From Litsea cubeba (lineage: Eukaryota > Streptophyta > Magnoliopsida > Laurales > Lauraceae), in NCBI GenBank assembly GCA_012931725.1, contig CM022949.1:61876106-61940105 (forward strand): a stretch of 64,000 nt of DNA. The letters are read 5' to 3'. The translations under genes and the position numbers were made by a program. Below, in pieces: positions 10,285 through 22,400 of this stretch (positions are counted from its first letter, which is position 1; each line of letters starts with the position of its first letter). The notes under the pieces are model-generated. The model saw only the letters and a program-made list of their open reading frames with translations. It had not been told where the DNA came from and did no database searches.

Positions 10285-10460
10285 CATCGGCCCCTAACTT
10301 GCCACATACAGCTTGTTAGGTCATAAGACCAAAACCAAAAACCAAAACCTGATCCCCTAACTTGCCACATACAGCCTGTTAGGTCACAAGATCAAAATCA
10401 AAATCGACCCCCCAACATTCCACATACAGCTTGTTGGGTCACACGGTCAAAACCAAACCT
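10285..10460. repeat. About 63-bp tandem repeats near the E4 3' end
   Basis: Three units of the form CCCCTAACTTGCCACATACA then GCTTGTTAGGTCA and AAAACCAAAA. The homologous arrays in E3 (42060-42300) and D (61440-61610) differ in copy number. E4 stops inside the last unit, directly against LTR A. Confidence 0.85.
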
Positions 10461-11781
10461 TGTTGACACCAAAAATGTCACTTTGCCTCATCAAGATCCA
10501 AAGAGCTATATGAAGTCGCAACCTGCCATAAATAGGCAATGCTGCTTCCAAAAATCAAATCTTGTCAGAATCAAACAAAAACTACAAGATTCTTCCAGAC
10601 AGCCAAAAGAGGAGTACACAAGAAGTTTCGGGCCATTTCAAAATCATTTGGCCTAACTTCGCTTCTCCGACAGCCGAAAAGGAGCTCTCGGCGACAAAAG
10701 CTCTCCGGGACCATGGTTTCCAAGACAGAGCCTATGGATCATCTTAAAATGACTCCAATAGGTTCCCTGTCAAATTTCAAGTCAATCGGACATTGATTGA
10801 CCGCACATCAAACCGCGACATCTTCATCGCGATAAAAAGCAAGTCTACAGGTGATAGGACCCCAAACGGCTTCGAAACTCAAACAAAAGCCTATGGTTGG
10901 TCTTATTTATTACTCAGGAGGCTTCACACCAAATTTTAGGTCATTCCGACATCGTTTGACCCAGTTTCAGCTTCTGACGGGAAATCGGCAGCTCTGCGCG
11001 ACAAAGTCTTCGGCTTTCTCAGGAAATTAGAAACTTTGCAAACCAAAATGCAAGGATTCTCATCAGGTTTCCTGCAGGAAATCAAGCCAATAAATGGTCA
11101 AAATGTCAAGGAAAATACAGAAGAAAAAAGAATCGAAAACCAGCAAAAACGGACACAACACGGGCCAAAACGGGGGGAAAACCACAGGGTCGCCGGCGAC
11201 CTTGGAGCCTGGGGTCGCCGGGAAGGCCCCGGAAACCCCGGTTTTCGCCGTTTTTTCGCGATTCGAAGAGCCCAGCCTCTGGTACTTTCCAAAATTCATG
11301 CTTTTGAGACACCAAGTCCTCTGACATCCATCCAAAACACGGGTCAATCATCAAGAGTATCGAAAACAATATTGATCGCCACCCGGTCAACCAAAAAAAA
11401 GTGTGCTTTCTACCCGACCGATCGAGAAATCGACAGGACAGATGGCACCGACCTGCTGTTGGCAACAAACACCTGAAATTACATGGTCATCCGATGTCGA
11501 TCTACATGAAGATCCATCGATGATCATCACCAGAAGAATCCTAAAAGACGCGGCACGGTCCGCGACTCTTCAGATGCTCGGCGACCACTTAATGTGATTA
11601 ATTGACTAACTTTATTACAGTCATTAATCCATTTCTTTGGACGGACCAATCAGAAGCAAGCATACGGGAGTTACAAGTCAAGAGATTCATGGCATTTAAC
11701 TCATGAAACTCCTCCCATCATGGCGATTAAAGGCGATTAAATGCCCTCAATCTCCTCCGGCCAATCAGAAGCCAAGAAAAA

Positions 11782-11889
11782 GGAGTTACAAAATAAACAA
11801 TTCAATTTTGTAACTCCTCCCATTATGCGGCTTAATGACAATAAAAGCCCATAAACCCACCTAAAAGGCTACCTAAAAGCCTATAAATA
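11782..11889 (+). promoter_or_regulatory. LTR A promoter: inverted repeat plus TATA box
   Basis: GGAGTTACAAAAT (11782-11794) and its perfect complement ATTTTGTAACTCC (11805-11817) flank a 10-base spacer. TATAAATA follows at 11882-11889, and a CCAAT motif lies just upstream at 11761. LTR B keeps both arms (43845-43857, 43868-43880) with TATAAATA at 43945. This is the likely start site region for the E3 genomic transcript. Confidence 0.65.
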
Positions 11890-12407
11890 GGAGGGCTCTC
11901 CAAGAAGAAAAAAAACAACGAACATCAACAGACAGCAGACAGAAATCCAGAGAAAGGAAAAAGAGAGAAAACTCTGCGGAAGTTCTACACCGGCCACCGC
12001 AACAAGGTGACAAAAGTCCCTTGGGGGGTACCCCCCCCCCCAAGGTCCTTGCCTTCTCCTCCTGCCTCCAATGGCTAAGATGTGGCTTTTCAGCCCGTCT
12101 ACTCAGCTTTTCAGCCCGTCTACTCGGCTTTTTATTGGACATAGGACCTTCCTTTGGTCTTTGTCCTCTAAAAACCCGAGGTTATAGCCAAGCCAAGCGA
12201 ATCAATAGCATCCTCTGTTCTCATCTGCATGGATGATGGCGAAGCCCACATATGGCTTGCGACCGTCAATCTAAACGAGTCCCCCACAATCTCCTGAGAA
12301 GTTAGATCCTCCTTTTCTTGCTTTTCATTGTAGTTTGTATTTTTTTAAAAGAGACAAAAATCACAATTCTTGTCTTTCATTGTTGATAAGGATTGTAAAT
12401 CGGCTAT

Positions 12408-12495
12408 AAATGCCAAAATCGGCTATAAACGCCAAAAATCGGCTATAAACGCCAAAAATCGGCTATAAACGCCAAAATCGGCTATAAATGCCAAA
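12408..12495. repeat. GGCTATAAAYGCCAAAA tandem array in LTR A
   Basis: Five units of about 17-18 bases, ATCGGCTATAAACGCCAAA, in the region downstream of the TATA box. Shorter versions are at 44452-44527 (LTR B), 47299-47356 (LTR C) and near 58940 (LTR D). A related array lies in the E3 interior at 36055-36350. Confidence 0.9.
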
Positions 12496-12780
12496 AAAAA
12501 TCGCCTTTCACGGCAAATCAAGAAAATATCTCTTTTCTTAAATATATGTGCAATGGAAAACTTGAAAGAAGTTGATTTCCCTTTTACTTGCGAAGGTTGA
12601 TCTCCGGATCACCACTTGCAATTCCAAGTAAAAGTAGAAAATCTGGCACACCCACAAAAAAAGAAATGTTGATGCACGCCCCCCTTGCCCCCCGGTTACG
12701 AAAGGGTCGGAACCAAACGGACTCCCACGTCCGCCGACCTCGGTAGGAACCCGGGCATCCGGGAGCGCGGTCCATCAAGC

Positions 12781-12802
12781 TGGCATCACCCGGTGGGACT
12801 CG
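12781..12802 (+). promoter_or_regulatory. E3 candidate primer binding site
   Basis: TGGCATCACCCGGTGGGACT starts three bases after LTR A. Its layout resembles the TGGCGCC...GTGGGA primer sites of other Tat elements, but I cannot name the tRNA from memory. Confidence 0.5.
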
Positions 12803-13162
12803 TTTATTTGAGAACACGATGCTAGAAATGAAATATTTGCATATCATATATTTTGCTCTATGCTTATATTTCTTTTCTCGATTCCTTGGCTACTTTATAA
12901 TTGGTGGCCTATGTTGAATTCCGCATCTAAAAAAAATGAGATGAGATTTTTTGTTTGGAAATTTCTAATTCTTTGAATTTATTTCCACTCTTTCTCTTTT
13001 CAAAAAAAAAAAAAATCAGATTTTTCATTTTTGGATTCAAAATTGAGAAACTTTGATCATTTCCCTTCTGGGCACTGGCGCTCGCGGAAATCGCTGAGAC
13101 CGTGTTCGGATCGGGGGTTGGGCCATTGTTTCTCTTCGATGAGTTCATTAAAAATCTAAAAA

Positions 13163-13198
<36 letters not shown>

Positions 13199-14831
13199 GT
13201 ATATATATATATGTATATATATATATGTATATATATATAAAAAAGTATAAAAATTTTTAGATTTCTCAATTTGGATTCAAAATTGAGAAACCTTGATCCT
13301 TTCCCTTCTGGGCACTGGCGCTCGCGGAAATCGCCGAGACCGTGTTCGGATCGGGGGTTGGGTCATTGTTTCTCTTCGATGAGTTCATTAAAAAAAAAAT
13401 CTAAAAAAAATATATATATATATATAAAAGTATAAAAAAAATTTAGATTTCTCAATTTGGATTCAAAATTGAGAAACCTTGATCCTTTCCCTTCTGGGCA
13501 CTGGCGCTCGCGGAAATCGCCGAGACCGTGTTCGGATCGGGGGTTGGGTCATTGTTTCTCTTCGATGAGTTCATTAAAAAAAAAATCTAAAAAAATATAT
13601 ATATATATATAAAGTATAAAAAAATTTTAGATTTCTCAATTTGGATTCAAAATTGAGAAACCTTGATCCGTTCCTATCGTTCATCGCGCTTGCAGAAATG
13701 TTGAGCCTGTTCGACTAAGGTTTTGGGCCATTGTTTCTCTTCGATGAATTCATAAACATAAAAATAAAAAAAATATATATATATAAAAAAAAGACATAGA
13801 CCACTAAGGTTAAACCAACTGTGTTCTTTGATCATGGTTGATTCAAAGAAAAGCCTTGTCCAGAGTGTGGAGACAGCTTGACTGTTCTAGGCAAGGGTCC
13901 TCCAAACGGGTTCATTAAGTAATCCTACCCTTACCTGGGGGCAATTCTATCAATCAAGATTTCATAAGACCGGGTTAGGAGGCCTATGTGTACTCTCTCG
14001 TCTTTTAAATAAATTTTTTTTTTTCAAAAATAAAATTTTTAAAAATAAAAATTTAAAATAAAAAATAAAAAAAAAAAAATTTTTTCAAAAAAAAATCTTA
14101 AAAAAAAATAATAAAAAATAAATAAAAAAAATAAAATAAAAAAAAGATTTAAAAAAAAAAAAAAAATCTTCAAAATCTTCAAAAAAAAAAAAAAACTTCC
14201 GTCATTTTGGGTTTAGATTAGAGAAATCTTGGTCTTCTCCTTTCTGAGCACTGGCGCTCGCGGAAATCGCTGAGCCCGTGTTCAGATTGGAGTGCCTTTT
14301 GCTCTCTTTGATGAACCCGATATTGGCCTTTCAAAAAAAAAAACTCGTCATTTTTAGATTCAGATCCGAGAAATCATGGTTCATTTCTTTCTGAGCACTG
14401 GCGCTCGCGGAAATCGCTGAGCCCGTGTTCAGATTGGAATACCATCTGCTCTCTTTGATGAATCCAATCTTGACCTTTCAAAACAGAGAATCTCATCTCA
14501 TTGATGCGGTCTCAAAACATTTGTGTCTAGCGGTACTAGTACGTGCTTTCAGGGTCTACTGTATTGCGACCGGCACATCTGTAACTCCAACTTTATATTC
14601 TTCTTACCTCGAGCAAGCTCTGCTTCTCGATAAGTCGAATTTAAGTTCACAATTGCTTCTAGCAGTCACTGGGATGCCCATTCCGGGCTTACCATACCTG
14701 CGATCAGAACAATTGTACCCTCTATGGCATTTTGCCTTCCTCATATTGCTTGGGTCATCTACCTCGAGCAATTTGAAAAGACGAAACCATAGAACTTCCC
14801 ATTTATGATCATTATATTCTTGTGATTAGTA
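12803..14831 (+). other. E3 untranslated leader with tandem repeats
   Basis: About 2 kb without a supportable gene. It contains six copies of a core reading GCACTGGCGCTCGCGGAAAT (near 13073, 13313, 13497, a degenerate one near 13672, 14248 and 14394). The first four lie in units of about 180-240 bases with AT microsatellites between them. An extremely A-rich stretch covers about 13997-14190. The open frame at 14425-14808 has no recognisable domain. Confidence 0.8.
13157..13239. repeat. (TA)n microsatellite with TATG interruptions
   Basis: A near-pure TA dinucleotide run interrupted by regular TATG units; shorter runs recur at about 13409-13428 and 13595-13611 in the same position of the leader repeat unit. 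Confidence 0.95.
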
Positions 14832-15896
14832 ATGGATGTGGCCTTGTTTCAGAAATTTTCGAAAAAACTAACAATGGCAGCTTCACTAACCATTACTTTC
14901 GACGAAAACAAGCACCAACTCATGCTTCAACAGAAGCAAACCACGCGCACCTACAAGCGCCCCATCAGCTGCCGAAGTGTCAACTCCCTCGGCAACTCTC
15001 TGAACTCCGGGTCGACCTTGACTCCCCGGACTATCGTCTTTGGGACGCTGGGACCATTCCCACTTCCCGAGGAACAAACTGCTCCCTCCAAAAAGCAGAA
15101 ACTTGCCTCTCAACGTGTCACTACCATGACACCAAAGGCGAGCATCAGAAGGCCTGAAGCCCGTGGCAGCCCCACGAAGCCTCAACCTGCAAACAACCAG
15201 GTCTACTCCAAGACTTGGTCCCCAAGACCTTCACCAAAACAGAGAAGGTCCCAAACATCCACTAAGCCAGCATACCTGGCCCCACTCAAGGAGAACCAGT
15301 TCTATCCTCTTGCCTACATGAAATAGGAGAGACCCATCTCCAACTCGACTTCCAAGTCATCCCAGCATGAGCCGGCTTGTTCCTACAAGCCCAAAATCAA
15401 GTCATGCATCACAAGGCCTCTACAAGCACCTGCTAAGGCCTACAAACCTGCAGTTCGACCCTTCATCTCTACAGTGGCCGAACTTCAAAAATTCAAAGCT
15501 TCGCTGCAACAGGCGAAGGACAGGGTTCGCATCCTGTCCTTGTCCACCTACAGAGAAGACAGGCTCGGCTGCTGCGCCCGAGGGAGCACATCCTTCATCG
15601 TCAAAGCCCAGTCAGAGCTGACCGAAGCTCAAATTGCTCGTCGTATACGCCGCCGCGTGTCGTACCGACAAAAGAGACTAGAGAAGCAAAGGACCCAGCC
15701 TCCCACACTTCAAGTCTCTCCCAAATGGGTCGAAAAAGAAAGACCCAACCAAGTTGCTGCCGTCCATATGGTTGGAAAAACCAGAAGGCGCCAAAAATCA
15801 GCAACAAAAATCCATGTCCGACGTCCAATGACCCGCAGCGTCTCCAGGACAAGAAGACATTCAGAAGAATCCCCTGCTCCTTCAAGCAAAGGATAG
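14832..15896 (+). pseudogene. E3 ORF1, upstream of gag, interrupted by one TAG
   Basis: One reading frame of 355 codons broken only by TAG at 15324-15326 (codon 165); the frame is open on both sides of it. A second possible start is the ATG at 14874 (MAASLTITF). The N-terminal half is Ser/Thr/Pro/Lys-rich without known motifs. The C-terminal half has a Leu/Lys-rich helix and a strongly basic stretch (RRIRRRVSYRQKRLEKQ and further Arg-rich runs), which suggests RNA binding or nuclear entry. An additional ORF before gag is typical of Ogre elements, but its role is unknown. The TAG may be decay of a CAG codon; readthrough cannot be excluded from one copy. Confidence 0.65.
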
Positions 15897-15982
15897 CAGA
15901 GTGATCCTTCCTCAAGCTCCTCTTCAAAAAGAATGAGCCCCAGCTCAGTCACCGGACAGTTTCTTCGTTCGAATCACGAAGG

Positions 15983-17860
15983 ATGAATGTCTTGGCTACA
16001 AATTCTGAGCCACCACCCCGCAATCCACCTCCAGAAGATGCGATCACCCGCATCCAGCAGTTGGAACAGGGCCAGTAGAGGATTGAAACTCTGATGGAAA
16101 ACCTTCTCCTCGCCTTCCAAAATCAGGCGAACAATGAACCTCCTCCGAATCATCAAGACGACGAGGTAAATAGAGAAGAAAATGAGTCACGCGCCCTTAC
16201 CAAAAAGGACGTAGATGGTATCCTCGCCAAAGCAAAAGAAGTGGATATACTCAAAGAGCATGGGATCAAGCCACCATATCCCTTATGGATGGACTCGGTC
16301 CCGTTCCCCACCAAATTCAAGCATCCTACTCTCCAAACATATACGGGGAAAGGATCAGCCAGACAACACGTCATCCACTTCAAGATCCTGACGGGAGCTA
16401 TCGCGGATCAAGATGCACTCAAAATCCGCCTCTTTGCAAGTACCCTAAAAGGTACGGCCTTTGATTGGTACTCCACTCTGCCGGAGGACTCAATCCAAAA
16501 CTGGGCCATGCTAGAGACACGCTTCCTGACTCACTTCAAAGGTGAAGATCATCCCGCTACTATGGCTCAGCTGTGCAGCCTAAAACAGGGGGAGAATGAA
16601 TCAACATATGACTTCATTCACAAGTGGAAAGCAATGGCATACAAATGCTCTGATGTATTGCCACAGGCGTCGCTAGTCGACATCTGCCGAAACAACATGA
16701 GAGCCAGAATCCGCTCCATGATCATCGGCAACAAATCAAAAAACCTGGGAGAACTCCTAGAAGCTTCCATGGAAGCTGAAACGGTGATTAAAGACCTCAA
16801 CAGTCAGAAATCATCAAGAAAAGAGCCAACCGCCATTGCAACCTCTAAACCAAAGAAGAAAGAGGTCCTCAATGTGCAGACCAAGTCAGCTCCTCAGCCA
16901 CCAAAGAAAGCTGAAAACAAAGCTGTGGGTAAGAGACCTGAACTCTCTGATGCCTTCAAAGAACGAGTAGAGAAGAAATACCCGTTTGATGAAGATGTTG
17001 ATGAAATCTTCGGGGCTCTTGTGGCAAACGGCAAGCTCACCTTGCCTGAACCAAAAAGACCGGGTGATGTTGGCAAAACCAACGATCCTCGGTACTGTCC
17101 ATACCACCAGATGATCTCGCATCCTCTCAATCAATGCTTCGTTGTGAGAGAGAAAATAAATGAGATGTGGAAAAACGGAGTCATCACCTTTGACAAAAAC
17201 TATGCATCTGCCTCCGTCAACATGGTGACATGTGGACAAACATCAAGATCACCGAAGAAGAAGATCACTACTTCCTTCAAGGTGATAAACTCAATCGAAG
17301 CGTCCGAGGAACCGGTTCCTTACCCGACACCAGACGGACAACCGATATGGGTACATCCCGATCTCCTGGAAGATGAAAATTGGGAGGTCGTGAAAATAAA
17401 GCCTACAGCTCAACAGCGAAGGCAGGCTAGGAAACATCTCCTCAAGCTCAAACGGCAAGAGAAGACCCAGCCAAAACTAGAGGTCAAAGAAAAGGCAGAG
17501 GCTTCCTCTACCGCCTCACTGGAGGTAACAAAAACATCCCTTCCAGAGACTTCAAAGGGGGTAAGGAAATTCACTCTCAGTGATTTCATGCCACCTCAAT
17601 TCAAAGAAGCCATGCAGGAGGCATCATACTCTTGCAATTCGGTAGTTGGATTCTCCATTGATGGATACGAGTCCAGCGACACCGATGATGGATTCGAATC
17701 CAACTACACAGATGAGTGGGAAGAGTCCCTTGAAACAGGAGAATATCTCTCCGATGAAGAATGGGTTCCTGAGTCTCATCTTATGCCAGTAATCTGGTAT
17801 AACCCCCTACAGCCACAAGGATCCTGGTCTGATGATGAAGAAGACCAAGAAGCTGTATAA
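15983..17860 (+). pseudogene. E3 gag
   Basis: The ATG at 15983 is in frame with the long frame but a TAG at 16076-16078 (codon 32) separates it from the next ATG at 16094, which gives 588 codons. The region around the TAG (QLEQGQ, stop, RIETLMENL) reads as one coiled coil, so the upstream start is probably ancestral. The gag core of plant Ty3/gypsy elements covers about residues 75-225 of the 16094 frame (FDWYSTLP, TRFLTHFKG). A zinc-knuckle variant, CPYHQMISHPLNQC (C-x2-H-x4-H-x4-C), lies near residue 335. The tail is acidic (SSDTDDGF). It ends in TAA at 17858. Confidence 0.85.
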
Positions 17861-18745
17861 GAAAATGCTGCTGACCCAGCACCTCTCATTACTCCAGTGG
17901 AAATCAACAATGTTGAGCCACAAAGAGATGATGAAGAAGAAGATCCGGCTCCCATGCCTGATCTTGAAGAATATGCAAGGATCTCGCAGCGACTCGCTCT
18001 AGAACAAGAGCAAGAACGCGTCAACGAGCCTCCTCGCAATCCAGAGCCTGAAGTCCCTGAAGACCACCAGGTACATCCTCCCTTAACTCCTGAAAATGGA
18101 GAAAATTGCTGGATAGACGATCCTCTTACATCCGAGGATGAGTCTGACTCCGATCAGGCAACGTCTCCCGTCAGAGCTTCCTGTAATGTGATAATTCGGG
18201 ATTATAGCTCTTCCGAAGCATCGTCTGATGAGAGCACTTACACTCCGGCGACGCCTAGCAATATATCTTCTGGAGCCACCTCGTCTCACGTGACTTTCAC
18301 TGAGATGACACCCTCTCAGGTTTCTTCTCCTGAGACTGTGACTTCAAAGTTCACACCCTTCCTGACTGAAGAATTCCCAGCCATTGATGCTTGGGACGAT
18401 GAATTAGTCAACGAAGAAGAAAGATTGCTGGATGCTGTTCAGGACTTGTTCCCGGAAAATGCTCCATGCAACACAATCACTGAGGATGGTAACTCTGCTG
18501 CTGATGCATCCTCAGCAAATGAAAAACGACAGCCTCTTGATCCTGAAGACAATCTTCCAAACGAAGACCCTTCTCAAGAAGCTCTCGAAGTTGGTAGAGG
18601 CACCCGCTCTGGCCGGGACTACCACAAAAATTACAACCAATCTTCCTTTACATATGTAAATCCTTCGGGAAAAGATGTTGTAAGCGCCCCTAGTGCAACA
18701 ATGATGAGCATGCAGGCCCTAAGGAGGCTTTCAAGTATGACTTGA
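17861..18745 (+). pseudogene. E3 acidic gag-protease linker
   Basis: The frame is the same as gag and separated from it only by the TAA at 17858-17860. The product is very acidic and Ser/Thr/Pro-rich (DDEEEDPAP, SSSEASSDEST), with no enzymatic motif. The frame ends at TGA 18743-18745, but homologous coding potential (YDLIEHFKHIPARLHI, the usual block before Tat proteases) continues one frame over, so a single-base indel lies shortly before 18745. Confidence 0.6.
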
Positions 18746-19475
18746 TTGAACACTTCAAGCACATACCTGCACGTCTGCACATCCTAGATTTATTGCGAAT
18801 GTCTCCGCACACTCGTGATAATCTCATCTCAGAATTACAAAAGCTGAATGAGGATGTCGACAAACATGCCCCGCAAGTCCTCCAAATTGAAATGGATTAC
18901 CGGGTCAAAAACTCAGAAGCCTCCTCAAAGGAGAAAAGAAGAAAACTGAGGGATCATGCATTGAATGCCTCTCGGTTAAAAAAGCAGCCAGTGCAACCAT
19001 CGCCTTCACAAAGGATGACCTCCTACTTGGCAAAACCAGGCATAACCGACCCCTGTACTTCACAGGGTATATCAAGGAAATGCCTATGCATAGAGTTCAG
19101 ATCGACCCAGGTTCTGCACTCAACCTCATCTCCACATCGGCTCTTGAAGGGTTGGGCATCCCACCCAGCAAACTGAGCCACACATCTGTATCTATCTTTG
19201 GATACGATGGGAGTACTCAAAGGCCTATCGGCAAAATCAGGTTCAAATTGCAGATAGGTGATCTTATCTCTGAGGTCACAGTGTATGCAATAAAGACCCC
19301 TTCATGCTACAACATCCTTCTCGGACGCCCTTGGATCCATGAGAATGGTGTTGTCCCTTCAACTCTACATCAATGCATCAAGTTTGTTGGCGACGACGGC
19401 ATGATACATCGAGTCTTTGCGGACAGAAAACCCTTCAAAGGTAAAGAAACACTTCGCAGACTCACAAATGTATGA
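18705..19475 (+). pseudogene. E3 aspartic protease region
   Basis: Two overlapping frames together encode the block HIPARLHILDLLRMS and then a protease with IDPGSALNLIS (catalytic Asp near 19108), YNILLGRPWIH and a PFKGKE end, as in Tat-lineage polyproteins. The frame changes near 18990 in a run of A residues and again near 19450, where protease passes into the pol frame (HFADSQMYEGE). Each change looks like a small indel. The protease would cut the gag-pol polyprotein in particles. Confidence 0.75.
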
Positions 19476-22400
19476 AGGTGAAAAAGAAGAAGAGGAGAAG
19501 CATACAACATCCTTTGCCGAAAATCTCCAGAAAGATAAAGGCAAAGCTCCTCAACAATCACCGGAAGAAAACAAACCATCCGGTAAATCTGAAGAGAGCA
19601 TGCAAACTCCCTTCATCATCTCCCTCAAATCTTCAAAGCCTTTGGTCATCACAACTAAAGTGAAGAAGGCAAAACAAAAGCCTGGGGGCAAATTTGTTGT
19701 CTCTTTCGTGTCTATCATGCAAGACACGGACTCGGATTCAGAGCCAGAAGACAACACATCGTCAAGCCAAGCTGACATTCAGCAAGTTCAGCCTGCTCTT
19801 ACTCCAATGGAGACAACTTCTGACATAGAAGATCCTATGTCAGCTTCCTTCGTTGTTCCAGCAACTTCAACAAAGGAAAAACCGATCTTCTTCCATAGAT
19901 CGGATGCTTCTTCATCAAACTCCATGCTTGAACCTTTCCAAAATAAAGGTACGCCTCAACTATCCTTATACAGTTCTGTGGCACAAGCTATTATGAAGAA
20001 AATGGGCTATGACGCTCAAAACCCAGTCGGTTTGGGAGAAGGACGCGGTATTCTCACGCCATTGGGGCCCGTCTTGACCAAAAGCCAGCTGGAAGATTGG
20101 AGACTCTACGGCTATGTAGAAAAGTCTTCACACGGGTTAGGGTATGATCCTGACACTCCCTTGAGACAGTTGACACAAAGGCTTAAAAGTCAATATACTG
20201 ACCAAGCCTCAACATCTCAAATCCATGAAGACATCGATCTCCCTGGATATCTCTTTGATGAGTCACCTGACAAAGATCCAGGAAGCTCATCCAATTGGCA
20301 CGATTTCTCCGAAAATGAAGAGGAGTTGTCCGATGGCACAGACGTGTGGACTTCTGACCCAGAAGAACCCTCATCTCCAAAAGAAGTAGCCTACTTCGAC
20401 TCGGTTTCAACAGGCGATTGGGATCATCTCATAGCAAGCCTTGGGAAAATTACCAATCAAGAAGACCCGTGGAAAGGAACAAAACCTTGGTCTGGAAATG
20501 CCCTTGAAACCCCAGAAGGTTTCGTTGAGCTGGAAGCCTCCGAAAATATTGTGGAGGAACCACCTTCGAACCTTCCAACAGAAGATCCTGTTCAAAAGAT
20601 AGACTTGGGAACACCTGATAACCCACGTCCTGTATTCATAAGCAAGAATATAAAGGATGATGAGTTACCCGAGTATATCGCTTTTCTTCGTGAGTTCGTT
20701 GATTGCTTTGCATGGTCTTACGCTGAAATGCCAGGCTTAGACCCCAAAATAGCAGTTCACAAACTCAATCTTCAAGAAGACATCAAGCCTGTCAAGCAAG
20801 GCCAAAGAAGATTCCGTCTAGATGTGATGGATAAAATTGAACAAGAAGTTCAAAAACTCAAAAGCGTCGGCTTCATCCGTGAGGAACAACATCCTGAATG
20901 GTTGGCCAACATTGTCCCCGTGACAAAGAAAAATGGGCAGATCAGGGTCTGTATTGACTATAGAGACCTGAATAGCGCATGCCCAAAAGATGAATTTCCA
21001 CTCCCCATACCAGAGGTAATGATTGATAATACCTGTGGATTCGAGCGAATGACATTCATGGATGGTTTCTCTGGCTACAATCAGATAAAGATGCATCCTG
21101 AGGATGAAAAACATACATCCTTTCGAACCCCATTTGGCGTGTATTGCTACACTGTCATGCCATTTGGTCTGAAGAATGCTGGTGCCATATATCAGAGGGC
21201 TATGATGAAAATATTCCAAGATATGCAGCACAAGACGGTTGAATGTTACGTTGATGACCTCGCCGTCAAAAGCAAAAGAAAAGAAGATCATCTCGAAAAC
21301 CTTCGTGAAGTCTTCCTCCGGCTTCGCAAACACAAACTGCGAATGAATCCATTGAAATGCTTCTTCGGCGTTTCGTCGGGTAAGTTCCTCGGATTCTTAG
21401 TTCGGAAAGCTGGAATAGAGCTTGACCCCATAAAAGTCAAAGCCATTCTAGAAATGCCCTCTCCAAGAACCTTGAGAGAACTCAAAGGGCTTCAAGGGAG
21501 ATTGGCCTACATCAGACGGTTCATCTCCAATCTTTCGGGGAAATGCCGTCCATTCTCCCGGTTGATAAAAAAAGGTGTAAACTTTGTCTGGGATGCTGAC
21601 TGTGAAGCTGCTTTCCAAGACATCAAGTCATACCTGACAAAACCTCCAGTGTTAGCTGCTCCTACCACTGGAAAACCATTCATCTTGTACACAAGAGCCC
21701 TTGATCACTCTCTGGGAGCTCTGCTTGCGCAAGAAAATGATCAAAGAAAAGAAGCTGCTCTATATTACCTCAGCCGCATGCTAGTAGGTGCAGAGCATCG
21801 CTACTCTCCAGTCGAAAAAGAATGTCTTGCAGTGATGTTCGCCGTACAAAAGCTGCGTCACTACTTGCTTTCCAATACAGTCTACCTGGTCTCGAGGGTC
21901 AACCTCTTGAAGGTCCTTGTCACAAAGGCGGGTTCTCTTAATGCTCGACTGGCAAAATGGTCCATCCTTCTGTCACAATTTGATATTAGGTATGTACCAC
22001 AAAAAGCAATCAAAGGGCAAGCTCTAGCGGACTTCCTCGCAGAGCATCCATTGCCTAAAGATTCTCCACTCAGAGATGATCTCCCAGACGAACCAGTCTA
22101 CAATGTGGAGACTTTCTCACAAAGTGCCTCCTGGGACATGTACTTTGACGGTGCAACCAGGACAAATGAAAAAAGACAGCTGATCTCGGGAGTTGGCATC
22201 CTCTTTGTTAGCCCCGACAAATACATGATTCCACATGCTTTCTCGCTACTGGAACCATGCACAAACAATGCAGCTGAATATCAAGCTCTGATCTTAGGAT
22301 TGGAACTCGCCATCGAATCCGGTATCACTATGCTGGAAGTCTTTGGAGACTCTCAACCGATCGTCAACCAGATGAATCAGAAATTTGAACTCAGGAAGCC

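Larger units (their letters stand above)
8848..10460 (+). mobile_element. E4: 3' internal part of an older Ogre-like (Tat) element
   Basis: Aligns to 40514-42245 of E3 in the same orientation: start of the antisense accessory gene, its intron and promoter, the AAGATATCTT array and the 63-bp tandem repeats. It is cut on the left by E1 and on the right by LTR A of E3. The rest of E4 resumes at 44814 and ends with LTR C. About 108 bases equivalent to 42246-42353 are missing between the two pieces. Confidence 0.75.
10461..12777 (+). repeat. E3 5' LTR (LTR A)
   Basis: Starts TGTTGACACC and ends GGTCCATCA, followed after three bases by a TGG-type primer site. It holds a GC-rich segment (about 11185-11245), the U3 inverted repeat, a TATA box and the GGCTATAAACGCC array. 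It is near-identical to LTR B over its length apart from small indels. Confidence 0.93.

Noticed and set aside
11106..11468. Open frames on both strands of LTRs A and B around the GC-rich segment
   Set aside because: Frames differ between LTR copies and show no conserved protein; the region is an LTR U3.
12408..12495. Possible CRISPR-like array
   Set aside because: Direct tandem repeats without unique spacers, inside a plant LTR.
14425..14808. 127-codon open frame in the E3 leader
   Set aside because: No recognisable domain, it overlaps the leader repeat unit and precedes the better supported ORF1.
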